A DNA stretch of 60,000 bases, from the NCBI RefSeq assembly GCF_032854445.1, contig NC_088307.1:6090017-6150016 (forward strand), read 5' to 3'. Position 1 is the stretch's first letter. The number at the start of each line of letters is the position of its first letter. The notes beneath the pieces were generated by a model. That model saw nothing but the letters and a program-made list of their open reading frames with translations. It had not been told where the DNA came from and did no database searches. This document shows positions 1 to 11,600 of this stretch, in pieces. The translations under genes and the position numbers were made by a program. The stretch comes from Liolophura sinensis. Taxonomy: Eukaryota; Mollusca; Polyplacophora; Chitonida; Chitonidae.

Positions 1-2608
1 ACAAACTCGAGCGAAAGCGGCGGTTCCGGGGTTCGATCCTGAGACGCGTCGTTCGGATCTGACCACACAAACGGTCCAACTAGACTTGTTAATTATTTTT
101 TGCTACCAAGGCTCTGCATGTCGGCGAGGAATCTCAGAAGATTCCCTGATCTGAGCGAACCTGGGATTGGACCCACATTTTGGTAAAGGTAAACAGCTAT
201 GTATGTACGGTTGGGTTTTTACAGCGTACTTAACACTTTTTCAGTCATATGACGACGAAGAGTCATCAGGTTTGCGTACATATACTGTATTCTTGTGGCA
301 CGGCGAGTTTATGCCGCCAAAGTGCTGCGTAACTGAAGTATATCATGCCGAAGAAACATGACATCCGGCCCAGTCACATTACACTGACACTGGGCCTGTT
401 TCCTTGCTTCAAATTTTTAATTGCTCGATCACCAAGCGAGGCAGTAACAAGTGCCATTTTCAAAATCTTTGGCATGACTTGATCCGGGTTTCATTCTACG
501 TCTCCTGACTTTAGATAAGCATGTATATTTGACTAACGTTTAGCCCCGTGCTAAAGAATTTTTCACTCATTTGACAACGGCCAGATTTTGTGGATGCAAG
601 AATCCGCAGAGCCCGCGCCGTGTATAACCAGCGCCAGGTGCTTGTATATGACAAATCTCTTACAGCTGCAGCCAAAACACCGAGAGCTGGAATCGAGCAC
701 GCGGCCTTGGCTGGCCAAAGGCCTGATAGTCGCAGCGAGCCAAGGATTAAATCGTATTAGCCAACGAGTGGTTTCTGGTACAAATAAACACCCTGTTTTG
801 GTTAAGCAATACAGCCGTATATTCTGCTATATATAATGCTGGCACACATACATTTTACCCTTTACATCCCATATATATATTGAAACTAGAAGCATGATCG
901 CAAACAGCTTTGAAACATATCAGCTTATACCCTTCTTTACACTTCCAACGTGGGCTTCCCAAGTTTCTACTGATTTTTGCCAAGCATTATGTATACAGAC
1001 AACATGACGCTCCTTTCATATGTCATGTTTACCAGTTCTCAGGGTTTTCAGCGCGTAAATCGTGTCAGCAGACTAATGAGGGGCATGTGGTCTACTTCTG
1101 CGTCCAGTCACGTGACTACATGCACGTGCACTCGGCGTAAAACGCAGCAGGTAAAGAAGATATATTTTCTAACCGTATTCCACCGGTTATACCCGAGTGA
1201 CGATTTTTGTCAGATATTATACTGTCGCCGCTGCACAAGTTTTGCTTTATATGCTGTGCGTCTTTAATTATGGTCTTATATTATATAAATACCCAAATAA
1301 GGAAGGCACCTTTATTTAACTTTGTACACATGCTTTGTTTGCAGTCGGATAATAAACTCAACTGGCAAATATAGTAAGTTTTTGCAGTCGTTTTGTAACT
1401 AAACATTAACGGTTTTACCACATTTTCCACATTCCATTCATTTTTCTAAGGGCTAGGTCAACTTTGTGCGCTATAAAGTTAATCGGTGATTTAAAATTTT
1501 TTCTATCTTTCCCGCCTAAAATGATTCGGGTCCAAGCTGTTGTCGACATTCAAATTTCCTACCACTACGATGAAGTTTTGTGGACAAGCTAAGAACTACT
1601 TTACTTTGGGTCGGGTGTAACTCGAGTTGTCGGATTCGGACTGTCAAACGCTAAAATAAAACTCTGCATTGCGCGGTAAAATGTACCCCGTTGTAGATCG
1701 TTTGAAAGTCCTGTTAGACACTGCACGAGTCAACAGGCCTTGATTTTGAACGTTTAATATCGGTGCCTGTACAGCCCTACGGCTTCTACGTAACGAACCT
1801 TTGTGAATGAAAGTAAAAGAAGCACTAGAGATAGATTCGAACCCGTCATCTCTTTGACCAAGCCGATGACCTGCATCTCTTAGACTATATAAGCTAACTC
1901 ATTTTATGGGTAAAGACCTGCAGAGACCTCACGCACAAGAAAGAATAAATCAATCCTATCGCCATATGATCTTTTTTGTTCATACTACAAAGGGTCTTTT
2001 ATTCCGTTCAGTACGTCAGAGCTGTCAGGGTCGAAAATCGAGGTGGCAAATCACCTCTACGTGAAAGGTTAAAATCTATTTCGTACGAATCGTACGGCAA
2101 TCTATGTATTCAGCTCTACACAGCGTGGCAGCTACGCAAACGTGCGCGGTCCTTGGTGAAAAAAAAGACAATTTCAAGAATTTTGTCTCGCGAAATCCCA
2201 CGAGAAAGAAGGTAGGACTATTGAAGGGAATCGCTGGGCTTATGTTGTTTATGGTGACCATCTTGGCGACATTTGCCACACATTTTTTTGTCAAGCCCAT
2301 AAACTTACACAAGTAGAACTCGTTTCATTTGTTTTAGCATTCTGTAACAAGAGTGAAATTAACGATTATAGAAGAAAAATTAGCCTCCATTTCACTGGAC
2401 AACCTTCTTGGGTTTCGTATCTGTCCAACAAACTGCACTATCGAGAGATTTAAGTTTTAAAGCATTCATCATATTTTATAAGAGAGCCCAAATCCTGGAA
2501 ATCACCTGATCTCCAAAGCGTGGGTTGAAACAAAATGACCACCCCATGTTGAAGGATAGTGAAACAGGCCCACGTTTGCCACGACGTCAGCTAGCAGCAA
2601 GCCCATGG

Positions 2609-2646
<38 letters not shown>

Positions 2647-2690
2647 AAAAACAACAACAGCAGCAGCAACAACATAACATCACGTAAGCT
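1..2690. other. Left edge, no supported gene
   Basis: Short frames only. A tRNA-like box B (ggttcgatcc, about 29-38) and another on the minus strand (ggttcgaatc, 1834-1843) suggest old SINE pieces. The segment about 240-400 resembles 40500-40640 (shared gtcatatgg.., cacgg..gatg/ttatgc, gccaaagt.ctgc words), so it is probably a dispersed repeat. Confidence 0.4.
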
Positions 2691-2696
2691 CTACAG

Positions 2697-2883
2697 AAAT
2701 ATTTATTTATTGATGGCGGTCAGCGTTATGGTGGTAGGAAATCGGGGTGAGCCCGGGGCAAACCTTCCTACGTACGGCCGGAGAGGAAGCCAGCATGAGC
2801 TGGACTTGAGCTCACAGCGACCGCATTGGTGAGAAGGTCTTGGGTCATTGCCGCGCCGGCGTGCTCTCCCCCTCGGCCTCTAC
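2697..2883 (-). mobile_element. SINE copy, minus orientation, partial
   Basis: Matches the family consensus from the cagcgttatggtgg part through ggaagccagcatgagctgg to the tRNA-like head (accgcattggtgag ... cggcctc). The piece between the (TTTA)n tail and the body is missing. Confidence 0.85.
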
Positions 2884-3017
2884 AGAAATACTATGAAAAT
2901 GATACAAATCCAAAGAATACACTATGGCTGAGAGCGATTAAAAAAAAAAAAAAAGGGTATTTCCCTGCGCTATAACATTCGGGGGGAAATTACTCTTCTT
3001 CCACGCCGCCTGTCACT

Positions 3018-3374
3018 ATGGATATCACGTGGTCTGTAGTCTTACAGAATTCCTCAAAAGAAGGATATGATATGATTATGTATTTAAATATTGTGGTCAC
3101 TCGGCTGTTGGTTCTATTTTCGGAATTCTTCACTGTGAGAAAAAATCAAAACAAAAAATCATTTGTTAATCACCTAAAAGACTTTAATACAACTGGAAGC
3201 AACAACAGTTCTGTATGGATGGAAATATTTTCAATACCACATGATTTGATTGGACATTGGCTGAACTTCTACAAGCAGCCATTGGTTAATGAAGATGCCA
3301 CATCATCTGATTGGTTGTTGAGAGCTATCAGTCATATCCTGACATGGACCTGTGACAATGTAGCAACATCATAA
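3018..3374 (+). CDS. Unassigned 118-codon frame, possible terminal exon
   Basis: The longest plus-strand frame in the left flank not caused by a repeat. It is rich in mixed, non-low-complexity residues (for example LLVLFSEFFTVRKNQNKKSF, DLIGHWLNFYKQPLVNED, SSDWLLRAISHILTW) and looks helical. The frame is open upstream of the ATG, and a possible acceptor (gtcttacag, about 3040-3048) lies just inside, so it may be the last exon of a gene entering from the left, convergent with GPSM2. AATAAA lies at 3773-3778. I do not recognise the family. Confidence 0.3.
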   Translation: MDITWSVVLQNSSKEGYDMIMYLNIVVTRLLVLFSEFFTVRKNQNKKSFVNHLKDFNTTGSNNSSVWMEIFSIPHDLIGHWLNFYKQPLVNEDATSSDWLLRAISHILTWTCDNVATS

Positions 3375-3659
3375 CACTGTTATATACCATTGATACATTC
3401 GCTTCTAGCAATATATTATAATGCCTGCTATAGCAATAAGGCCATGACATCTCTAATATAATATTAATATTCATAATTTTACCACAAAATGAATATATAT
3501 TTGGATAAGATTATTTTCATTTTTGGAATGATGTTAATGAACTGATTATAGGATAACATGCTTGGAAGCATTCAACAAATCACACGCCCAAATCCAATGA
3601 AGGTATGACATTTAAACCTTGATTGCAGCCATAATGAACAGTGAACTTCCTTTACATTC

Positions 3660-3669
3660 ACACACACAC

Positions 3670-3728
<59 letters not shown>
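3660..3728 (+). repeat. (CA)n(TA)n microsatellite
   Basis: Six CA followed by about 26 TA dinucleotides. The minus-strand frame through it is a by-product. Confidence 0.95.
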
Positions 3729-3730
<2 letters not shown>

Positions 3731-5757
3731 ATGTGGATACATATGTATACATTTATATATACAGCTGTAGTCAATAAAATAATTTTCTTTTAAAACACAT
3801 TTGTTCTGAGAGCAGTTTGATTGGCAAATGCCAATTATGACTGACAAACCAGAGGCCATGCTCCTAAAATTAAAACAACAGCATGACAATCTAAAATCCG
3901 ATTCAGAAACGTGTTTGTTAATTCGGTGTACAAAATCGCATGTGTCACCTACACAGGGTTCCCACCCTTGAAAGCAAATGTTTTTCAAGAACTTTCTAGG
4001 ACTAAATACCTTATTGTTTTCCAGCACATTCAAGGACCATTCAGCTTAAGTATAAACCTAATATTAGCTTATTTATCAGTCATAATGCAAAATGATATTT
4101 AACACTGAAAAATCAAAGACACATGCTTTTAAGGATGTATTCTAAAATAAACTCTTATTTCAAGAACATTTTAAAGTCTCTGAAATCCATTCATCAAAAT
4201 CCAAGTTGTTTCAAAGGATTTCAAGTACCAGTGGGAACCCTGTCCACATAAGTAAGGTTTTTTAGGCATTAGATGAACTCGGACAGAAATGAAGGCAACT
4301 CTGTGGCTGTAGTATTGGGGGGAAAAATTACATATTCTTTTGCAGAAAATAACCACAAATGAAATAAGTTATGAATGCAAAGGAAAAGCAACAATTAAGG
4401 GACTTAATGAAATGTAATCGCTTCATAATAGATGACTTTCTGTGAATAACAAATTACTGAAAATTCAATACAAGTATCTCAGGTTGCATGATATTATGAA
4501 GTATACCCGTTAATGCTATGGCACTGCATGAACAGTTATGTACAAACAAGCAGACAGACAGACAAGACTCCCTCACAGATGTCCCTGATGCTGTATCAAC
4601 TACAAACGCATGGATCCACACACTGCATGTCATTCTGATTAGTAGCGCGTTAATTATTTAACTTTGTTAACAAACAATGATGTTGAGCAAAATCTCTTTG
4701 GTCACATTAGAAGCTTTAACAGTGTCACAGTTTATCAACAAGCAGGGAAGAAGACGAACCGTTTACACACGCTTCGGAAACGTGCTGGGTAAACAACAAC
4801 AACAAGAAGAATCAACACTAGTGTATATTCATATGATTTACTACTTATTTGATTTCTATTTAAAGGGATACAGAATTGTTTCTGATTGGCTGGTGTTAGA
4901 GATAGACAAATCTAGGCTATGCATAGCCTAAGCTGAATTTTAGGTTTGGCAGATTTTATACAAGCATATCTCAACCCACTGTCATCTCTCATCTCCACTG
5001 TCAGCCAATCAGCATTGAAACTGTATCTTTTTAACATTGACAGCAGCCAGGATTATGGGTGGGGGAATCTGGGCTGTGAAGAGCCCAGATTATAAAACCA
5101 CTCACCTGGGCTTCCTTCTGGGTCAGTAATTTTTTTACTTAAGCCACTCATAAGATTTTGTAGCCAATACAGTTTTTCTTTAGCCATACTTTCTTAGCGG
5201 CCTTAACTTAATCTTTGAGATCTTCAACTGACAGAATGGGAGCAGTATCTATGACTCTTGGTGGTCTCCATCTGTAATTCGTTTTTATCTGCTTTGGTAT
5301 AGCTGCTAGAATTTGGTCTCTTCCAGCTATATCTTAAGTTTATCCGATACCACATTTAGAACAATTGCCCTCAAAATAATGCCAGAGTGTTTTTGTTTTT
5401 TGGAAAAAATCAAAGCTTTTTTCAATTAATCTTTGCAGAGTCCTAGTAAAATGCAATTTCTTCTATCTGAAAAATTTGTTACAAAATAAATTTATAAATT
5501 TAGTTCAAGGGTGGAACGGTTAAACTTTTCAAGGGAGGTAACTTTATTTGCATGTCTTACACTACCTATATTTATCTCCCTTAAGTTATTTTTTTAAATT
5601 TCTTTTTCTTTAGATTTGGCTATGGAAGGCCAATGTATAGACCAGACAGACTAATCCATGCCATGTTCAGAACCAAATACAAATGGAGTCTGATAACCTG
5701 ACAAAAGCCTAAATTTTGATAAAATAAAATTTGGTGTATAAGGCATTAATACATGGT

Positions 5758-6040
5758 CTTGTATTTATTTGATTGGTGTTTTACGCTGTACTCAAAGTTG
5801 CTGGCAGTATGGTTCTGGTCTTGTAATATGTGATAATATTTTAGCCTACATTAACCCACTAAAATGGTTCCCAAATTAGAAAGCTGTATTTGGCCCTAAT
5901 ATCTGATTTCATTGAATGATGTGTATTGTCTTGCCCAGGAATATTTCACTGATATGACAGTGGTGGTGAGATCCATGGGTGAAGGAAATCAAGTGGTTTG
6001 AATTCTGGTCTTCACCAGGCAAACTTTTCCACGTGTGACC
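5758..6040 (-). mobile_element. SINE remnant in two pieces
   Basis: tttgattggtgttttacgc at about 5767 and aggaatatttcactgatatg at about 5937 are adjacent in intact copies but lie about 130 bp apart here, suggesting an old insertion between them. Confidence 0.4.
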
Positions 6041-6194
6041 TGTGATGTATTTCTTATGTGTCCGCCGTACTGGTAGAAGGCGAGTTATATCTACAGTGCT
6101 GTTGATCGTTTTGTGCCAACAAAACAGAAAAAAAACAAAAAAAAAAAAAAAAAAAAAAAAAAACTTTCACAACCCGCCCACAACCTGCCACCTG

Positions 6195-6615
6195 TTAAAT
6201 CCATGCACCTGTACACTTAAATGTGACCATGACAGTGGCTTTACCCATGGTTTGCCTGTCTTCTGCATCAGCCAATTAACTCTGATTCTATATGTCTATA
6301 GGATGTCCTTAAAAAGGATGAGCCTACTAAAAATTTAAGTCAGTCCACGCTCTACTGTGACCGTGACAGAGGTTTAACCATGTATCACCTAGCTCCTGGA
6401 GCAGCCAATTAAGTTTGGTCCTGTATGTATTCAGGATGTCTTTAAGAATGCTGAACTCTTTACCAAACATGTACATCAGTGTGCATTCAAATGTGACCAT
6501 TACAAAGGCTTTAACCATGGATCATCTATCTTTTGGGTCAGTCAAAAGTTGTTCTAGAGAATGCTGATCTTACTATCAATGTATGCTCCACTGTAACAAT
6601 GACAGAATCCTTACG
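6195..6615 (+). repeat. Degenerate roughly 140-bp tandem repeat, about 3 copies
   Basis: Words such as aaatgtgaccatgacagtgg, tttaaccatgg, gcagccaattaa, and tatgtnt.caggatgtc recur at about 140-bp spacing. Copies are considerably diverged. Confidence 0.6.
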
Positions 6616-7842
6616 CTATAATCTAACATCCTCTGTGACACCAAATCACCTTTTATTCTGTTTTTATCACTGAAATGAAATCCCTACACACATTTAATTT
6701 GAAAATCTGTAGGCCTTATCGATGTAGAGCACCCATTTGCTACACAGGTCATCTAGACATTAGACAACTACTGTCAAATGAAAGGTTGAAATCAGCCATA
6801 TGTGTAGGGCTTGGTGTGCCTATACTGCACTATGCTTAAAAGTGGGAATAAATTTCTTCAAAAAAAAAAAAAAATAAAAAAAAACTTCCTAAGAATAACT
6901 GGTCCATTCAGTTGACTTGACATAACATAAACACTAAAGATTTGGTGGGAATTTCTGAAGTCAAATACCAGTATCGCCCAATATTGGGAAAATCCATCTA
7001 TAAACCAACAGCATTTTCAATAAATATGTGTCTGGTATGGATTATGTCATGTTATCTACATTTTACCATCACATAATAAATATCCTGTACAAATCTCTGA
7101 GACCAATGATCAATACAGTTCTGACTGTTTTTCTAAACTGTGACTCATACCATGCTGATTTTGTAATGCCATGATTTTAATTAAAAGGATCCTGTAGGCA
7201 TGAGACGTTCTTCGCAGTTCCAAATTTGTCTAATTGTAAGTCACACATGCTCATACCAATTTTAATGATGTTTAATGACACTACATTGTACAATATATGG
7301 TGTTTTGATGTATCAGATCAAGAATATGCTCAACATATCAGATTCCGCTTGTCTTCTGGACTACTGCACAGAAGAGTATAAGGAAGGGGAATAACTCCTC
7401 CTCTAAAAGAGCAGAGGAAAACTTAACAGTTCAATGGCATTCAGACAAAAAAAAATACAAGGCTGCCAGGTAAGGCTGAATACCACGTTACGCACCCAAG
7501 GTGTAACAGTTTGATCTTTAAGTGTATCGCATGCAAGCTGCTATCAGCATTAACAGAGACTAGCAGTATATTATATAACATATCTAACAACAACAACAAA
7601 TGCGTAGTTCTGTTTGGATGTGTCCTATCTGGACTGTCATCTATCTTCACTGGCTTCACATGTGAGTGAGATGGTTAAGATTAGAGTATTACAAGATCCA
7701 CTAGAAGCATTCCATCCTACACCTTGCATTTTTGGGGCTTTCATGCCAGACCTATACATTTACCCTTGCCTGCACTTAAGATTCCTCAGAACGTCATCTT
7801 CTCTGCACTGGAATCCTATCAACAATGTGAAAAGCTAGTGTG

Positions 7843-7848
7843 TTTAAT
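7843..7848 (-). terminator. Possible GPSM2 polyadenylation signal (ATTAAA)
   Basis: Reading the minus strand below the stop codon, no AATAAA is seen for at least 1.3 kb. The first common variant I see is ATTAAA about 570 nt downstream. This would give a moderate 3' UTR. Weakly supported; 3' ends cannot be fixed without transcripts. Confidence 0.2.
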
Positions 7849-8420
7849 AATATTCAGGATCACACCACACTGTTCATACAGAACTGTAGGCCCATTGTGG
7901 CTAGAGTGAATATGTCGTTTGCTGAAATGTAGCCTGCCATCTTCACCTAGTCTTCATTCCTGCATGCCACACTGTCTTCTGTTTCCGTCATCAGGAATCA
8001 GCACTGCCACAAATGTCTGACAAGCATATGTCTTTTGTACTCCATCTTCAATTCACTAGATTTTCAGATTTTTGATCTGAATTCAAGATCCCCACTTTCT
8101 CCTCTGTCTGTTCAAAAATTCATCAGCCTGTCTTTCTCTTTGTCAGAGTCTACAGTACATGTAGATCAAAACTTATCCAAGCCATTAACTAGGCTGTTTC
8201 TCATTAAGGAATGCACTGGGTATATACACTTTTTGCTTATCAATTTAACCTGACCATCCCAAGGTTTCACTTATGTTCACTTTCAATTTCATGCAAACCT
8301 AGGTCTCTGTATACTTTCACTTTTGTATATCCAAGTTCCATACACTTTCAATCTCTCTTTCATCTCTTCTCATCAATGTGTCAATCTACTTTCACTTTCC
8401 ATCAGCCATTCTGTGTGTCT

Positions 8421-8609
8421 TCACTTTTTCTTCTTCTTGCCTGATGTCCCACTGCTAGCGTTGGCCTGCTTCAGAGGCATGTTCGTCCTCTGCGACTCTA
8501 ATCTACTGGACTGAACCCGCTGTATAAGACTGAAAAAATCCTCATCTGGAACGGTAGGAGCGGATCTCTGATTGGGTAACGAACTTCTCTGCTCTTCTAG
8601 TCGTGAGCC
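8421..8609 (-). CDS. GPSM2: GPSM2 exon 13: GoLoco 3 (end), GoLoco 4 and stop
   Basis: Acceptor ctctccag|GGCTCA. It completes GoLoco 3 (GSRLEEQR), then carries GoLoco 4 (DEDFFSLIQRVQSSRLESQR). Motif 4 has Ser671 where the family normally has Asp or Glu just before the Gln-Arg pair. The catalytic-finger Arg is kept, so binding may be weakened rather than lost. The protein ends in a low-complexity tail with five Lys and TGA. Confidence 0.94.
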   Translation of the reverse strand, partial: GSRLEEQRSSLPNQRSAPTVPDEDFFSLIQRVQSSRLESQRTNMPLKQANASSGTSGKKKKK

Positions 8610-11600
8610 CTGGAGAGAAGGGGGTTGGGGGGCAGGAGAGAAAACAGAATTAATATTGAAATGACGACTTATATGATGCTTGTTAGGCTTAAGGGTGGAG
8701 GAAACAGGTTTGTCCGCAATACACCACAGCTCTTTGTCAGATACTTGACGAACTTACTGACTTAATGTCCACAGCCTACTGATCAGGAGATGATCGGCTA
8801 CTCTAAAACGCAGGTTGCTGGCAGACCATCCCACATATGGCCAGTAACACTTAATAAGATTGAGTCAGAGAAGACCCTAGACATATATTGCAAGGTATTA
8901 TTTGATTGTCATGCTGGCTTCCTCTCCGGTCGTAAGTGGGAAGGTCTGCCAGCAACCTGTGGATGGCCGTGGGTTTCCCCCTGGGCCCTGCCCAGTGTCC
9001 TCCCACCATAATGCTGGCAGCCATCGTATAAGTGAAATATTCTTGAATAGCGTAAAACACCAATCAAATAAATAAATAAATATTATTTGATTGCGTTATT
9101 GAAGACGCCCTGTTTCCAGCTGTAGAAAACCAGATAACCACTGTTACTACTTTGAGCTGTCAAAAACAAGTGAAGGACCCAATATTCTGACTCTTATCTG
9201 TATCTCAATGACTTTACCTTTAAAGTTTTGAGAGCATTTGGATGCCAACAGCACCACTAAGTTGATGGGATTTTCACAACCTTTTATTATAAGCTTACAG
9301 TATCTGATTTCGGCTTTCTGATGACTATCTGAATCACTCACCTGACACCTCATCAGCATTTCAAAGAAGTTATCATCAGGTACAGGATCGTCATGTTTCT
9401 CCTTCCTCAGGTATTCCTCCACCACCTGGGTAGAGTTGAGCCCTGGGAAGCGTGGCGGACACGCCCGCTGGTCCTCTATTCTGGAGGACTGGATACCTGC
9501 CACCATGTCCAGGAACTCTTCTGCCCCGGGAGATGCTGAAAGTACCAGAGGTCAAAAGGTCAATAACAGATTAACAGCAGGACAGAGGCTAAACTGAGGA
9601 ATAAACGGATCAACCCAAGCAGTGTAGTCTCTTCTTCTTGTCTGTAATATATCACTGTGTTTGTCTAGTTGTGTTTGTCTAGTTGTGCTTGTAAAGCAAT
9701 GAGGTAGTTCACATGTACAGCTGGGTCAAGTAGAATTTTAGGGGGTTTTATGGTCAGAAATTCCATACAAACCAAGGGGAAATCTCAAATCTGATAACAA
9801 ACCAGTGAAACCTTACACAGCGACTTTCACTAAGTTCACAGTTATGATCAGGATGATCATATAAACTTAGATTTGGCCAGTAAGGCTACCAGAAGGCTCG
9901 TCTGTAGGAGACACCTGAACAACTTCTGCTCAAAACACTAAGTACTAAAGTCGTGAATTTTGTAATTTACAGTAAATAATATGCACACAGAGCATCAGCA
10001 ATGGGACATCATTACATGTGTGCAAAACCTGAGCTCAATTCACGTAGTACTTGTTAGGATTTTTTGTTTAATAATGCTTTCCCTGTTATTGGATGTCAAA
10101 GCTTGAGGTATGACCTAAACTAAAGTAAAGGCAAGCTGAAAAGTGAAAAAAAAAAACAAAAAAAAAAAAAACAAGCCATGCAGCAGATCCATACTCATGA
10201 TAGTTTTCTTAGCAGCTCCGTTCCCTTGCAGCTCATTCGGCTTGGTGTCCATCACACGGACTGAGCACCTCTGGTCGTCTATTCTGCGGCTCTGAAAGCG
10301 GCTGAGTAGCTCAAAGAAACTGTCATCATCCATCATGTCAGCCGTGTACCGCTGTGTGAAGGAAACAAAATGCTTTGTAATGTCTGTGTTTTGATGCATA
10401 TAATCATATATCTTTAGACCCAGCATCTGCAGTGTCTGTGGATGGTTGTGGGTTTCCCAAGGGCTTTGTTTCCTCCAGTTTCCTCCCAAAGGAATGCTAT
10501 CTGCCATTGTGTAAGTGAAATATTCTTGAGTGTATAATAAAACACAAATAAAAAAACATATGTTTAGCTGATTCAATTTGAATGTGCAATGTCATTTGTA
10601 ACTACACATCCTGTGTTCTTTAATACTGTAGGTAACATCAGGCAAAAAAGGAAGTGACTGAACAATGTTGTTTCTGTATTAACTTCCAAGACATGCACAA
10701 CAGGCAATGATACCAAACATATGGTTTACAATTAAAAGCACTAGATTATTTCCATGTACATCCTTTAGCCCTTTGAAAACCTAAATGCTTATTGAAGTGG
10801 AGTAACTCCACTCTAGTTCTTCAACCTTTTCACAGGTTTGCAAGGTGTGTATTCAAGCATATCATGACAGTATTATTCTGTGTTGAATGAAAAATTATAT
10901 TTTTTGTGAAGCGCTGAAACTGGTCAATTTAGCAATTAAAACTGCGCATAAACTGCACTGAAAGTTGTTCTTTCATATGCGAAAAGGTGGAGGAAATAGG
11001 GTGCTCATCTTAAATATAATACAGATTCATGGGGCATGACAATCCTTAATCTATACACCTGTTTCTCACCTGCTGATCTTTGCTTGTTAGATCTGCCGTT
11101 CTGGGTCGTTCAAGCGGGGCATTATGGCGACTCAGCTTGCCATTGTGGTCGCCGTCTCCAGCAATGGTTACCGACTTCTGTAACTTGGCGGCCTTTGGCT
11201 TAGCTCCTGCAGCCTGGGCATTGGCTGCTGCCTGATGAAAGTAGACAAACGAAAATAACCCTGTTATAAAATGAAATTAAATACCATCACTGCCTTCAGC
11301 TTTCTGATCGCAAATGTTTGGCCTGTGTCTATCTATTTGTTTGATTTCTGGCTCAAAGCCATACATAAGAATGTTTCACTGTATACAATGGTGGATAGTT
11401 TTATAGGTGGAAGAAACCGCACTGTGCTGGATAAACCACCGACCTTTGGCAAATTACTAAAGAAATTTAGAACATATGTGACACACACACAGAACCAATT
11501 GGTAACCAACCAACATGTTGGTAAAGGTTGGTGAAAGTTTGCCTGGGTAGGCTGGCCATGTATATAATGAAAAGTAACGTTGTGAGAAAGTAGATTTACC

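Larger units (their letters stand above)
3375..8420. other. 3' flank of GPSM2
   Basis: Contains a (TA)n microsatellite (about 3674-3726), an A-run (6126-6164), a SINE remnant in two pieces (5758-6040) and a degenerate roughly 140-bp tandem repeat (6195-6615). The stretches 3780-5750 and 6900-8400 show no gene or named repeat beyond the possible poly(A) signal. Confidence 0.55.

Noticed and set aside
29-38. tRNA gene suggested by a box B motif at the left edge
   Set aside because: No acceptor stem or anticodon arm can be formed; likelier a SINE relic. The same applies to box B-like motifs near 1838, 23350 and 35785.
3572-4033. 153-codon minus frame
   Set aside because: Runs through the (TA)n microsatellite (a YIYIYI tract); no recognisable protein on either side.
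10115-10576. 153-codon minus frame as a separate gene
   Set aside because: It is GPSM2 exon 11 extended into both introns; the upstream part is a SINE and the downstream part a T-tract.
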